Shown: piece after piece, positions 8,932-17,274 of the stretch
Layout: every line of letters starts with the position of its first letter
Position numbering within the stretch: position 1 is the first letter of the stretch
Source of the DNA: Sedimenticola hydrogenitrophicus
GTDB lineage: Bacteria > Pseudomonadota > Gammaproteobacteria > Chromatiales > Chromatiaceae
NCBI RefSeq assembly: GCF_025175675.1
Contig: NZ_JANIOA010000032.1
Span: 1 to 48,660, forward strand
Length of the DNA: 48,660 nucleotides
Direction of reading: 5' to 3'
Made by a program: the position numbers and the translations under genes
The notes under the pieces: generated by a model
Databases searched by the model: none
The model's input: only the letters and a program-made list of their open reading frames with translations
What the model was told of the DNA's origin: nothing

Positions 8932-9999
8932 ATGGATACCCTGACCCACTCGCTGTTTGGCGCCCTGGTGGTGCGCGCCGCCGATGGCCGGAAATCGGCA
9001 TGGGGCGGGATCGGTGCCCGACGGGCAACCCTGGGGGCCGCCGCCGCGGCCTTTCCCGATATCGATTACCTCACTTTCTGGATAGATCCGCTCAGCTTTC
9101 TCGCGGACTGGCACAGAGGTCCGACCCATTCGCTGCTGCTGGCGCCGCTGTGGGCCATTGCGCTTGGCTGGTCATGCGCCTGGTGGCTGCGTGACCGGGC
9201 CAACAGCCGTGGCTATATGGGCATCTGCCTGCTGGGGCTGCTCTCGCACATCGCTTCCGATCTTCTCACCAGCTATGGTACGCAGATCCTGGCGCCGTTG
9301 TCGGACTGGCGCACGGGGTTCGGGACCACCTTTGTCATCGACCCCTATTTCAGCGCGATCGTACTGGTGGGAGTGGTGGCTTCAATCGGTTTAGGCCGTT
9401 CGCTGGGTGCGCGTGCCGGCCTCGCGGTGCTGGCTCTCTATCTGGGTCTTCAGGTGTTGCTGCAGCAGCAGGCAAAGTCGATCGGAGAAACCTATGCCCG
9501 AGTCGAACGATTGGAGCAGGCGACCAGCCGTGCCGTGGCCCAGCCGCTGTCACCGTTCAACTGGTTGATTATCGTCAGCGAAGGGGAGCGCTATCATATC
9601 GCCCGGGTGAATCTTGCCGCTACGGGAGGTCAACCGCCAGGTGGCGCCTCGGGGTGGCTGGCGAGACTTTGGTCCGCCTACCAGGCGCCCCAGGCCCTGA
9701 ATTGGGAGAGGCAAAACCGCTTTGGTGAGCCCGACCGGGTGCGGGAACTGGTTCGGCCCGTATGGCAATCGAGCGGGTTTGCCGCGTTTCGACGCTTCAC
9801 CCGCTATCCCGCGCTGTACCGGATCGACCAGTTCGAAGGGGAGACCTGCGTCTGGTTCACCGATTTGCGTTATCGCCTGCCGGGGCTGATTCCGCCTTTT
9901 CGCTATGGAATGTGTGGCGCGGGCGGGATCGAACACTGGGGACTGTATCGGTTAAGGCGTTTTACCCTCGATGAGCGTCAGGCCCTGGAGAAACGCTGA
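8932..9999 (+). CDS. YdjM/DUF457-type inner-membrane metal-dependent hydrolase
   Basis: This 355-aa protein carries the family signatures in order: MDTLTHSLFGAL at the N-terminus, FPDIDYL, HRGPTHSLLLAP, then LLSHIASDLLTSYG. The conserved His and Asp residues are thought to bind metal. Four or more hydrophobic helices lie in residues 1-190 and a soluble C-terminal domain of about 160 residues follows. The E. coli relative YdjM is an SOS-induced membrane protein; no LexA box was noticed here. GAGAGG precedes the ATG. It probably shares a transcript with the TetR-like gene. The substrate is unknown. Confidence 0.8.
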   Translation: MDTLTHSLFGALVVRAADGRKSAWGGIGARRATLGAAAAAFPDIDYLTFWIDPLSFLADWHRGPTHSLLLAPLWAIALGWSCAWWLRDRANSRGYMGICLLGLLSHIASDLLTSYGTQILAPLSDWRTGFGTTFVIDPYFSAIVLVGVVASIGLGRSLGARAGLAVLALYLGLQVLLQQQAKSIGETYARVERLEQATSRAVAQPLSPFNWLIIVSEGERYHIARVNLAATGGQPPGGASGWLARLWSAYQAPQALNWERQNRFGEPDRVRELVRPVWQSSGFAAFRRFTRYPALYRIDQFEGETCVWFTDLRYRLPGLIPPFRYGMCGAGGIEHWGLYRLRRFTLDERQALEKR

Positions 10000-10025
10000 T
10001 GCATCCTGCCGCTTGCGCGCTAGTC

Positions 10026-10107
10026 CGTAGGTTGGGGTGAGGAACGAACCCCAACAGTGTAGCGGAAAGGAATTTAGTTGGGGTTCGCAGGCTCACCCCA
10101 ACCTACG
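10026..10107. repeat. Double inverted repeat, GTTGGGGTGAG family
   Basis: Perfect 16-base arms CGTAGGTTGGGGTGAG (10026-10041) and CTCACCCCAACCTACG (10092-10107) enclose a second nested pair CGAACCCCAAC (10045-10055)/GTTGGGGTTCG (10077-10087). The right half recurs almost unchanged at 31839-31870, and a variant with GATGCGG in place of GTTGGGG is at 30461-30560. It lies between two convergent genes and could also form a transcript-end hairpin in either direction. Confidence 0.8.
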
Positions 10108-10123
10108 AACTCCAGGCTAACCG

Positions 10124-11389
10124 TTATATTTTACTGACGATCAGCGCGGCGTTCACCCCGCCAAAGCCGAAACCGTTACACAGGGCGTGTCGCGTGGTTT
10201 GGGGGCGGGCAACGTTGGGTACGAAATCCAGGTCCTGCATCGCCTCGTCGCTGGCTTCCAGATTCAGGGTCGGGGGCAGCAGGTCGTGCATCACCGCCAG
10301 GGCCGAGAAGATGCTTTCGATGCCGCCCGCGGCACCCAGCAGATGACCGGTGGCCGATTTGGTGGAGGAGACCGGGGTCGTCGGCAGACTATCGCCGAAC
10401 ACGCTACGCAGGGAGGCCACCTCGGCATTGTCCCCCACCGGGGTGGAGGTGGCGTGGGCATTCACGTAATTGATGTCGCCGGGTGCGAGTCCGGCCATCC
10501 TCAGGGCGGCGCGCATGGCGGCGGCCGCGCCGGAGCCGTCCTCCGGTCCGGAGGTGATGTGATAGGCATCGGCGCTGGTACCGTATCCACTGAGTAGGGC
10601 CAGCGGCGTGGCGCCGCGTGCCTGGGCGTGTTCCAGGGTTTCGATCACCATCAGGCCCGATCCTTCGCCCATGACAAAACCGTTGCGCGCCCGGTCGAAC
10701 GGACGCGACGCCCTGGTCGGTGCCTCGCTTTCGGTGGAGAGGGCCTTGAGGGCATGGAAACCGGCCAGCGACAGCGGGTCGACGCACGCCTCGGCGCCCC
10801 CCACCAGGGCCACCTCCGCCTCGCCGCTGCGGAGTATGCGCATGCCGTCGCCAATGGCCTGGATACCCGCGGCACAGGCGGTCACGGGGCAGCCCAGGGG
10901 GCCTTTGAAGCCGTAGCGGATGGAGAGGTTGCCCGCGGCCATGTTGGCCAGGAAGGCCGGTACGGTAAACGGGGAGAGGCGCTTGTAGCCGCGCGTATCC
11001 AGGGTCTGCTGGGCCTGGGTGATGGTGGTGAAACCGCCGATGCCGGTGGCAATGATGGTGGCGGTCGCCTGCCGCTCGGCCTCGGTTTCGGGAAACCAGC
11101 CGGCCTGTTCCAGCGCCTGCTGGGCCGCCCCCAGGGCATAAATGGTGAACAGATCGAGCTTTTTGCGTTCTTTCTTCTCGATCAGCGGTTCGATGTCGAA
11201 GCCGGCTTCCGGGTCCTGCTCGATACCGGGTACCAGCCCCGCGATCTTGATCGGAAAATCTGTCGTATCAAAACGGTCTATCAGGCCAACGCCCGATTGG
11301 CCAGCGGTCAGGCGCTCCCATACCGGCTTGACGCCGCAACCCAGAGGGCTGATCATGCCCATCCCGGTGATGACGATCGGTGAACTCAT
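10124..11389 (-). CDS. fabF: Beta-ketoacyl-ACP synthase II (FabF-type)
   Basis: This 421-aa protein is of the normal FabF length. The condensing-enzyme triad is intact: nucleophile C172 in PVTACAAGIQ, H312 in NAHATSTPVGD and H349 in KSATGHLLGAAGG. The glycine-rich end NGFGFGGVNAA is present. It should condense malonyl-ACP with an acyl-ACP in fatty acid or related acyl-chain elongation. The ATG at 11389 follows a GGAG; the frame runs on upstream into a repeat, but that part does not look coding. It is not in a fabHDG-acpP cluster, so it is an extra or specialised synthase. A TetR regulator is divergently placed and may control it. Confidence 0.88.
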   Translation of the reverse strand: MSSPIVITGMGMISPLGCGVKPVWERLTAGQSGVGLIDRFDTTDFPIKIAGLVPGIEQDPEAGFDIEPLIEKKERKKLDLFTIYALGAAQQALEQAGWFPETEAERQATATIIATGIGGFTTITQAQQTLDTRGYKRLSPFTVPAFLANMAAGNLSIRYGFKGPLGCPVTACAAGIQAIGDGMRILRSGEAEVALVGGAEACVDPLSLAGFHALKALSTESEAPTRASRPFDRARNGFVMGEGSGLMVIETLEHAQARGATPLALLSGYGTSADAYHITSGPEDGSGAAAAMRAALRMAGLAPGDINYVNAHATSTPVGDNAEVASLRSVFGDSLPTTPVSSTKSATGHLLGAAGGIESIFSALAVMHDLLPPTLNLEASDEAMQDLDFVPNVARPQTTRHALCNGFGFGGVNAALIVSKI

Positions 11390-11412
11390 GGTTTCTCCAC
11401 AGCTTGAGTTAA

Positions 11413-11571
11413 GGGCTCGCGCAAAAATAAGTTTCGGTATTCGGTCGCAACTGGACCCCGCTGGCGGCGTTACGCTTTTTGGCAAGGGAACGGCCATTGC
11501 CTGCAAAGCGTGCCTTGCCAGCGTGGCCCAGTTACGCCCTCGGTACTGCGAAATTATTCTTGCGCGAACCC
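11413..11571. repeat. MITE-like 159-bp imperfect palindrome
   Basis: GGGCTCGCGCA at 11413 and TGCGCGAACCC ending at 11571 begin an inverted repeat that continues inward (ATAAGTTTCG against CGAAATTAT; CAACTGGACCCCGCTGGC against GCCAGCGTGGCCCAGTTA), so nearly the whole stretch could fold into one long hairpin. It has no coding frame of interest and lies in the divergent fabF/tetR space. The structure is seen directly; mobility is inferred from form only. Confidence 0.65.
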
Positions 11572-11647
11572 TGAGGATGAAACTCTAGCACCAGACAATA
11601 TATGATCAAGATAATATTTTGCCCACGCGGGGTGGTGAGGGAATCTC

Positions 11648-12310
11648 ATGTCTTATTCTGAAGATCACAAAGCAAAATCCAAGGACCGCATCCTGAAGTC
11701 CGCGACCGAACTGTTTTGCCGCTACGGTTTCGATAAGGTCTCCATCAGCCAGATCATGAAACTGGCAAAGCTGACCCATGGTGCTTTTTATGCCCATTTC
11801 GAATCGAAAGAGGCCCTCTACAACGCCTCGTTCCTGGAAACCCTCAAGGATAGCCGTGCTGCTCGACTGGTCAAGGGACCGTTGTCGCTCAAGCACTTAA
11901 CGGCCCTGGTTACCAGTTACTGGAACTTGCAGGAACTGAAGGAAAAAAGCAAGCCCGGCCCGGAAACGATCCTGTTTAACGAGATCGGCAACGAAAATGC
12001 CGAAGTCAAGAAACTGTTCGAAACTTCATACCACAACCTGAAAAAGATGCTGGAAACCCGCATCATGGCCTTGAGCCGGCTCAAGAAGCTGCCCTTCGAA
12101 CCGGATCGCGACACCATTGCCGAAAAATCCCGGGCCATCCTTGCATCGCTGGTGGGCGCAGTCGCCATCGCCAAGAGCATTCCCCACGAAGAGGAGCGGC
12201 GCGGCATCCTGGAGGCCACGCAAAAGCAGATCCTGATCATGCTCGGCGTGAATGAGAGCGAGCTGGACAGTGTGCTGGGTTCAGTGGCGCCGGATGTCTG
12301 GCAGCGTTGA
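11648..12310 (+). CDS. TetR/AcrR-family repressor
   Basis: This 220-aa protein has a clear TetR DNA-binding domain at residues about 12-60: RILKSATELFCRYGFDKVSI, then the recognition helix region LTHGAFYAHFESKEALYNA. The C-terminal helical domain should bind a small ligand, probably hydrophobic. It is divergent from fabF across 258 bases that contain the palindromic repeat. Family members next to acyl-chain genes often sense acyl compounds, so control of fabF is a fair inference. No operator dyad separate from the repeat was recognised. Confidence 0.85.
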   Translation: MSYSEDHKAKSKDRILKSATELFCRYGFDKVSISQIMKLAKLTHGAFYAHFESKEALYNASFLETLKDSRAARLVKGPLSLKHLTALVTSYWNLQELKEKSKPGPETILFNEIGNENAEVKKLFETSYHNLKKMLETRIMALSRLKKLPFEPDRDTIAEKSRAILASLVGAVAIAKSIPHEEERRGILEATQKQILIMLGVNESELDSVLGSVAPDVWQR

Positions 12311-12421
12311 GGCGCATAGATACCGATGTAGGGCCGGCCGCCACCGGCGGATGATCGGTGGTGATGCCCCACCACAAGGCGCAGGCTCCCAGCCGCTGAA
12401 TCCATTACTACAATCAGTATC

Positions 12422-13153
12422 ATGGCGCACGCGAACCTGACCCTGGATCTACGCAGCTACAGCAGTGAAACCCATGCCCATCAGCATGATTATCACCAGC
12501 TGGTGCTGCCCGTGACCGGCCGTCTTTCGATGCGGGTCGGCGGGCAGGAGGGGGCGGTCTCCGCACAACGGATCGCCGTGATCGCCGCCGGGCGGGAGCA
12601 TGGTTTTGCCGCTACCGATCTGAACTGTTTTGTGGTGGCTGATGTGCCTGAAGCCCTGGCACCCGAACTGGCACGCTTGCCGGCTTTTATTCCGCTCGAT
12701 AAAACCCTGTCGCAATATGTCGCCTTTCTGCACCTGAAACTCCAGCAAGGCCCGGGTAACCGGACCAGTGAGCGGCAGATGCTGTTGCTGTTGATCCAGC
12801 TGTTGCAGGAGCGTTACGGCGATGCCTTGCGGCTGGATCGCCGTATTGAGGCGGCCCGTGCCTATCTCGACCAGTATTCCGACCGACCCACCTCTCTCAC
12901 CCGGCTTGCGGCAGTGGCCAATCTCAGTACCCGCCAGCTCAGTGAACTGTTTCGGCGCCAGCTCGGTATGACCCCACAGCAGTATCTGCTGGAGAAGCGC
13001 ATGCAGCGGGCGTGGCAGCTGCTGGAAGCCGATGAACTGGACATCCAGCAGATCGCCGAGCGGGTGGGGTACGGCAGCCTGTCCGCCTTCAGCGACCGCT
13101 TCCGCAAGCACTTCGGCCACTCGCCACGCTATTTTCGCCGGATCGGCAAATAA
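12422..13153 (+). CDS. AraC-family regulator with cupin N-terminus
   Basis: This 243-aa protein has an N-terminal cupin-like sensor (about residues 15-80; HAHQHDYHQLVLPVTGRLSM). The C-terminal AraC domain has two helix-turn-helix motifs (about 145-243; TSLTRLAAVANLSTRQLSEL and DIQQIAERVGYGSLSAFSDRF) and ends with FGHSPRYFRR. A DMT-family exporter starts 81 bases after it on the same strand, a pairing often seen, and the regulator probably controls it. The inducer is unknown. Confidence 0.88.
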   Translation: MAHANLTLDLRSYSSETHAHQHDYHQLVLPVTGRLSMRVGGQEGAVSAQRIAVIAAGREHGFAATDLNCFVVADVPEALAPELARLPAFIPLDKTLSQYVAFLHLKLQQGPGNRTSERQMLLLLIQLLQERYGDALRLDRRIEAARAYLDQYSDRPTSLTRLAAVANLSTRQLSELFRRQLGMTPQQYLLEKRMQRAWQLLEADELDIQQIAERVGYGSLSAFSDRFRKHFGHSPRYFRRIGK

Positions 13154-13234
13154 TCCCACCACAGCGGCAAAGACCCGTGTTGCGCGGGCGCATAGACTCC
13201 CAATCACCAATATCGGTTGATTCCGGGAGGGGGT

Positions 13235-14116
13235 ATGTCCCCGCAGCATCGCGCCACCCTGATCGGCTCCGGCGCCATATTCCTCTGGGGCGCCCTGGCC
13301 CTGCTGACCCGCCTGACGGAGGGGCGCATACCGCCGTTTCAGATGATGGCGATGACCTTCTCATTGGCGTTCCTGCTGATGCTGGGCCGCTGGTGCCGCC
13401 AGGGCCATCTGGGGTTGCGCCACCTGCGCCAGCCGCCACTGGCCTGGCTGCTCGGTGTCGCTGGCTATTTCGGTTATCACTTCTGCTATTTTCTCGCCAT
13501 GCGCCTCGCACCCGCGGTTGAGGTGAGCCTGCTGGCCTATCTCTGGCCCCTGCTGATTGTGCTGCTCGCCGCACTCCTGCCCGGAGAGCGGTTCAAGCCA
13601 CACTATCTCGCCGGCGCCCTGCTGGCGCTTGCCGGTTGCTGGCTGCTGATTGGCAGCGGCGGGACAGGATTCAATCTGGCCTACCTAACCGGCTATCTCC
13701 TGGCGTTGGCCTGCGCCCTGATCTGGTCAGGCTACTCGGTCTTCAGCCGTCTGGTGAGGCAGGTATCCAGCGATGCCGTCGGCTGGTTCTGCGCGGCGAC
13801 CGCTGTGCTCGCGCTGCTGTTCCATCTGGCGTGGGAAACGACCGTCTGGCCGCAGGGTGGCGGTCAGTGGATCGGGCTGGTGGGATTGGGCCTGGGGCCG
13901 GTGGGGATCGCCTTCTTCGCCTGGGATCATGGCATCAAGCACGGCAATCTGCAGCTGCTCGGGGTGCTGGCCTATGCCGCGCCGCTGATCTCCACGCTGC
14001 TGTTGGTGATCGCCGGGGAGGCCTCGCCGAGCTGGACGCTGCTGCTGGCCTGCCTGGCCATCGTGGCCGGCTCGCTGATGGCCGGTCTCCGCCGCAGCCG
14101 CCCGGTTGCGGGCTAG
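13235..14116 (+). CDS. EamA/DMT-superfamily transporter
   Basis: This 293-aa membrane protein has about ten hydrophobic helices in two EamA halves (about residues 8-137 and 147-290), the usual layout of drug/metabolite exporters related to RhaT and YedA. The ATG at 13235 is preceded by GGGAGGGGG; a TTG 18 bases upstream is less likely. The substrate (amino acid, metabolite or drug) cannot be read from sequence. The AraC gene upstream probably regulates it. Its stop overlaps by four bases the stop of the convergent secreted-protein gene. Confidence 0.85.
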   Translation: MSPQHRATLIGSGAIFLWGALALLTRLTEGRIPPFQMMAMTFSLAFLLMLGRWCRQGHLGLRHLRQPPLAWLLGVAGYFGYHFCYFLAMRLAPAVEVSLLAYLWPLLIVLLAALLPGERFKPHYLAGALLALAGCWLLIGSGGTGFNLAYLTGYLLALACALIWSGYSVFSRLVRQVSSDAVGWFCAATAVLALLFHLAWETTVWPQGGGQWIGLVGLGLGPVGIAFFAWDHGIKHGNLQLLGVLAYAAPLISTLLLVIAGEASPSWTLLLACLAIVAGSLMAGLRRSRPVAG

Positions 14117-14799
14117 AAGGAGATTGCGATCGCCAGCATCACGTCATCGAAGCTCGATCCGCCAACAGCCGGCACCGCGTAGGCGAGTTGGCTCTCCCGC
14201 TGCTCCAGGTCGAATATCCGCTGGTTGAGCGCCGCAACGCTCACCTCCAGCGAGTTTCCATCGTTCACCGGATCGCCGAACCCCCCGACTGAGCCGGCGT
14301 TCTCCCGCCGATACCGGGCCAACTGCTCGTCCACCACGGCTCCCGCCGCCGCCATCGAGAAGTCCTCGCCCTTGCTGGTCGCCTCCTGCGCCATACGAAT
14401 GAACAGGTCGGTACCGCGTAGCGCCACTTCGGTGTTGAACAGCACCAGCCCATTGTCCAGAGAGCGGTCATCGAAGACGAGATAACCGAACGCCCCCGCT
14501 TCCAGGGTCTCCTCAATCACCGGTACGGCTGCACTGGCTATGGCGGCCTCGGCAAAATCGGGAGTCCGCGGCTCGGTCAGATCGTCCAGCTGGCGCTCCT
14601 GACTGTATTTGTCCTGGATATGGCGGTTGAGTGCGTGGAGTGACTGTTCGAGTACCTCGCCATTGAAGACCTGGGGCCCCAGCCAGCCATCTCCTGTCGC
14701 TTCGGCCAGTACCGGACTGTTCGGGGTGCTCAATGCGGCCGCGGTAAAGACAACACCGAATAGGACTCGATAGGCACTCGAAGTCGGTTGTATGTTCAC
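14113..14799 (-). CDS. Secreted protein of unknown function
   Basis: This 228-aa protein starts with GTG at 14799, placed after AAGGAGA at a good distance. The N-terminus is a signal peptide (hydrophobic RVLFGVVFTAAALS, probable cut near VLAEA about residue 32). The mature part is acidic and mainly helical, with a short C-terminal hydrophobic end (DVMLAIAISF). I recognise no domain. There are no cysteine clusters, repeats or lipobox. It stands alone on the minus strand; its TAG and the exporter's TAG overlap in CTAG at 14113-14116. It is probably periplasmic. Confidence 0.65.
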   Translation of the reverse strand: MNIQPTSSAYRVLFGVVFTAAALSTPNSPVLAEATGDGWLGPQVFNGEVLEQSLHALNRHIQDKYSQERQLDDLTEPRTPDFAEAAIASAAVPVIEETLEAGAFGYLVFDDRSLDNGLVLFNTEVALRGTDLFIRMAQEATSKGEDFSMAAAGAVVDEQLARYRRENAGSVGGFGDPVNDGNSLEVSVAALNQRIFDLEQRESQLAYAVPAVGGSSFDDVMLAIAISF

Positions 14800-15041
14800 G
14801 GCAGTCTCCTTGTTCGATAGTTTGTTCTGGTGATTGAATACTAGACTAAAACAGTGGGAATTAGGCGATGCTGATCGATTGCAGGGTAATCCGGGGCGAA
14901 TGGCCCCGCCAGTGTCGCGGTGTGACCGTCGCTTTTGCGCCCGATCATCCGTTCCACATCGGCTTGTCACACTCCCGCAATTATGATGTCATGCCGCCCA
15001 GATACCCGTGACACAGGGTCACGCTTTTCGGACGGAGAACC

Positions 15042-15329
15042 ATGGGCAGCGCTTACGTGATCGGCCACATCACCATCAGGGACAAAGCCAAGTGGGCGCA
15101 GTACCGCGATCGGGTACCGGCGACGCTGGAACCCTGGGGGGCGGAACTGGTGTTGCGCGGCCACCTGGCGGCGGTGCTGGGCGGCAGTCACGCCCATACC
15201 GATACGGTGGTGATCCGGTTTCCCGATCTGGAAGCAGTGAACGGCTGGCACGCTTCAGACGCTTACCAGGCACTTATTCCGCTGCGGCAGCAGGCCGCCG
15301 AGGTGGATCTGCTGGCCTGCGAGGGATAA
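15042..15329 (+). CDS. DUF1330 (YciI-like alpha/beta barrel) protein
   Basis: This 95-aa protein fits the DUF1330 family over its whole length: a start with AYVIGHITIRDKAKWAQYRD, a GAELVLRG strand, and VVIRFPDLEAVNGWHASDAYQAL near the end. Members are small dimeric ferredoxin-like folds with no established reaction. GGACGGAGA precedes the ATG. It is monocistronic, followed by a GC-rich dyad ACCGGCG/CGCCGGT (about 15330-15361) that has no T-run. Confidence 0.85.
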   Translation: MGSAYVIGHITIRDKAKWAQYRDRVPATLEPWGAELVLRGHLAAVLGGSHAHTDTVVIRFPDLEAVNGWHASDAYQALIPLRQQAAEVDLLACEG

Positions 15330-15388
15330 CCGGCGGGCGCGGGTGCCGGGCGCTTCGCCGGTCCGTACCTCATAGCGGCGGGTTCTCT

Positions 15389-15808
15389 TTATTGTGGACC
15401 TGCCGGGCGGGGTGGTTCCAGATAATAGCCCGACGGGATCGCTTGCAGCCGCGCGGTGTCGCGTAGGTAAAGGTAGACCCAGGCCGGCCGATAGGCACCG
15501 TCCGGCAGCAGTATTGGCCGGATCTCCCGCCGGTATTCGTGTGGTTGCGGCGACGCCACATCGCAAGCCTCGTACAGATCCAACCGCTTCAGCAGGGTCA
15601 GCGGATCGCGCATGGCGTAGAGTTCGCCGTGCACCCATTCGTCGGTTCGGTCGGATACGACGGCGCCCGGATAATCCTGCACGGCATAGAGCCGGCCCTG
15701 CAACCGGCCGGGCGAGACGAAGCTGCTCTGGCCGAGCAGGACCTGGTGCATCGGATGCCCGGCATCCCTGAGCAGGGTGCCGTAGACAAACAGCAGCTTA
15801 GTCGTCAT
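15389..15808 (-). CDS. Gamma-glutamylcyclotransferase-like (AIG2/GGCT) protein
   Basis: This 139-aa protein has the family start LLFVYGTLLRDAGHPM (the substrate loop YGTLL), GRLYAVQDYPGAV and then VHGELYAM and LDLYEA with the acidic residue expected in the active site. Members release 5-oxoproline from gamma-glutamyl amines or peptides, but the exact substrate is uncertain. Its ATG lies inside the end of the phosphoribulokinase gene (11-base overlap), so the two are translated from one message. Confidence 0.82.
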   Translation of the reverse strand: MTTKLLFVYGTLLRDAGHPMHQVLLGQSSFVSPGRLQGRLYAVQDYPGAVVSDRTDEWVHGELYAMRDPLTLLKRLDLYEACDVASPQPHEYRREIRPILLPDGAYRPAWVYLYLRDTARLQAIPSGYYLEPPRPAGPQ

Positions 15809-16712
15809 GCCGATCGCTCTTCTTCTTTTTCTTGACCCGGAGGGCGTTCTTGGAGTTTTTCACCAGGTCCTCGATGATCGGCGCCAGCAACACCTCCATG
15901 GCGAAGGTCATCTTGGTGCCGGGTATCACCAGGGTGTTGCGGCGCGAGATGAAGGAGTTTTCGATCATGTGCTTCATGTAGACCAGATCGATATTGTACT
16001 TCTTGATGATGCGCTTCTTCACCCGGATCACCACCAGACTCTCATCGGCCGTCGGCACCTCCCTGGAGATGAACGGGTTGGAGGTGTCCACCGTGGGGAT
16101 GCGCTGAAAATTGATGTCGGTGTGAGAGAACTGCGGGGTGATGTGCTCCACGTAGTCATCCATGCGGCGCTTGATCGCCTCGACAATGGATTCGGTGTCG
16201 TAGCCGCGGGTCTCGTTGTCGCGCTGGATCTTCTGTATCCACTCCAGATTGATGATCGGCACCACCCCGATCAGCAGGTCCACATACGGGCGCACCTCCG
16301 GCATGCCGCCGTGGAGTCCCTCATAGAGCAGCAGGTCGGTCTTATCCTTGGTCTCCACCCAGGGGGTGAAGGTGCCCGGTTTCATATCCCACTGCAGGGC
16401 CTCCTCCTCGTTATGCAGGTATTGACGGATCTTGCCCTGGCCAGTCTCCTTGTAGGTCTTGAACAGCAGCGCCAGCTCGTCCAGCAGATTCGCCTCGGGG
16501 CTGAAATGACTCAGGTTGCGTCCCTGCTGCTTGGCCAGCTTGGTGGCCTTTTTCATGTCGCTGCGGGTGTAGCGGTGGTAGGAGTCGCCCTCGATCATCA
16601 GCGACTGGATACCTTCACGATAGAAGATATGGCCAAAGGCGTCCCGTGCGGTACTGGTGCCGGCACCGGACGAGCCGGTCACGGCGACTATCGGAAATTC
16701 TCTCTTACCCAT
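15798..16712 (-). CDS. prkB: Phosphoribulokinase
   Basis: This 304-aa protein starts with the kinase P-loop AVTGSSGAGTST (GSSGAGTS at residues 13-20), followed by MIEGDSYHRYTR, LLYEGLHGG and the long C-terminal part of proteobacterial phosphoribulokinases. It should make ribulose-1,5-bisphosphate from ribulose-5-phosphate and ATP, the step before RuBisCO in the Calvin cycle. I chose the ATG at 16712 because MGKREFPIVAVTG matches the usual family start; a GTG at 16763 is possible. It is followed by the overlapping cyclotransferase-like gene. No cbb genes or CbbR are in the window. It is the main evidence for autotrophy here. Confidence 0.88.
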   Translation of the reverse strand: MGKREFPIVAVTGSSGAGTSTARDAFGHIFYREGIQSLMIEGDSYHRYTRSDMKKATKLAKQQGRNLSHFSPEANLLDELALLFKTYKETGQGKIRQYLHNEEEALQWDMKPGTFTPWVETKDKTDLLLYEGLHGGMPEVRPYVDLLIGVVPIINLEWIQKIQRDNETRGYDTESIVEAIKRRMDDYVEHITPQFSHTDINFQRIPTVDTSNPFISREVPTADESLVVIRVKKRIIKKYNIDLVYMKHMIENSFISRRNTLVIPGTKMTFAMEVLLAPIIEDLVKNSKNALRVKKKKKSDRHDD

Positions 16713-16800
16713 GGATGGTGGACTCTCGGCAATTCTGAACGACGAATGGACCGATTTTTGCACACTTTCGACTGGATTGCCCGGTCATTTGAAGGTTGAA

Positions 16801-17100
16801 GGTAACTACTCACCCGGTCTGTAAGTGATTGGCCTGCCTTGTTGGCCGATTTTGATGGCGCCTCGAATCCGGTCCCTTTTTCAGATTCAAGCCTGCCCTT
16901 GTTTGAGCGAAGCGAGTTTTGTCCACGGATGGACTTATGCCGCGGAGGCCATGAGGAGTGGTACAGGGATGTACCGTTTACGGAGCCGAGGATGCAATGG
17001 CCGGGAGCGGCTTGGGCAGGCGCTGAAAATGGGGCCGGATTCGAGGAGATAAGCCATCGTGTGAGGCCGGCAAGGTAGGCCAATTAGCCCGTGAGCAGTT
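16801..17100. repeat. Interspersed inverted-repeat element (long copy)
   Basis: This stretch is the reverse counterpart of 36781-36987. Both have GATTGGCCTGCCTTG near one end and the matching CAAGGYAGGCCAAT near the other, CCTCGAATCCGG and CCGGATTCGAGG inside, and GTTTGAGCGAAGCGAG in the middle. This copy carries about 108 bases (16917-17024) where the other has about 15. That insert holds a GGTACA-GGGA-TGTACC hairpin unit also found at 29661 and 46295. No coding is convincing here. With the upstream bases of prkB and the terminator region below, it fills the space between prkB and narI. Confidence 0.75.
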
Positions 17101-17136
17101 ACGGTTGAAGTTTGAAGGGCGAAGTTTGCAATTTTC

Positions 17137-17162
17137 AAAAAAAAGGGGGGGCAACGCCCCCC
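17137..17162 (-). terminator. Rho-independent terminator of the nar operon
   Basis: On the minus strand a seven-base GC stem with a three-base loop (plus-strand GGGGGGC/GCCCCCC, 17146-17162) is followed by eight T residues (the A-run at 17137-17144). It lies about 110 bases beyond the narI stop and points the right way. Confidence 0.9.
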
Positions 17163-17198
17163 TCCACAACCACTGCCGGTCCGGTTGGTCATCGAAGG

Positions 17199-17246
17199 CG
17201 CCTACCCACTGTTGCGTTTCAGCGCACGCTTGTGGGTGGGTAGGCG
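17199..17246. repeat. 11-bp inverted repeat downstream of narI
   Basis: CGCCTACCCAC (17199-17209) and GTGGGTAGGCG (17236-17246) are perfect arms around a 26-base loop. It lies between the narI stop and the terminator, has no T-run of its own and may protect the 3' end of the nar message. Its wording is related to the GGTGGAT repeats at 36749 and 47826. Confidence 0.6.
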
Positions 17247-17274
17247 TACCTCGACACCGGAAACTGCCTGACAC

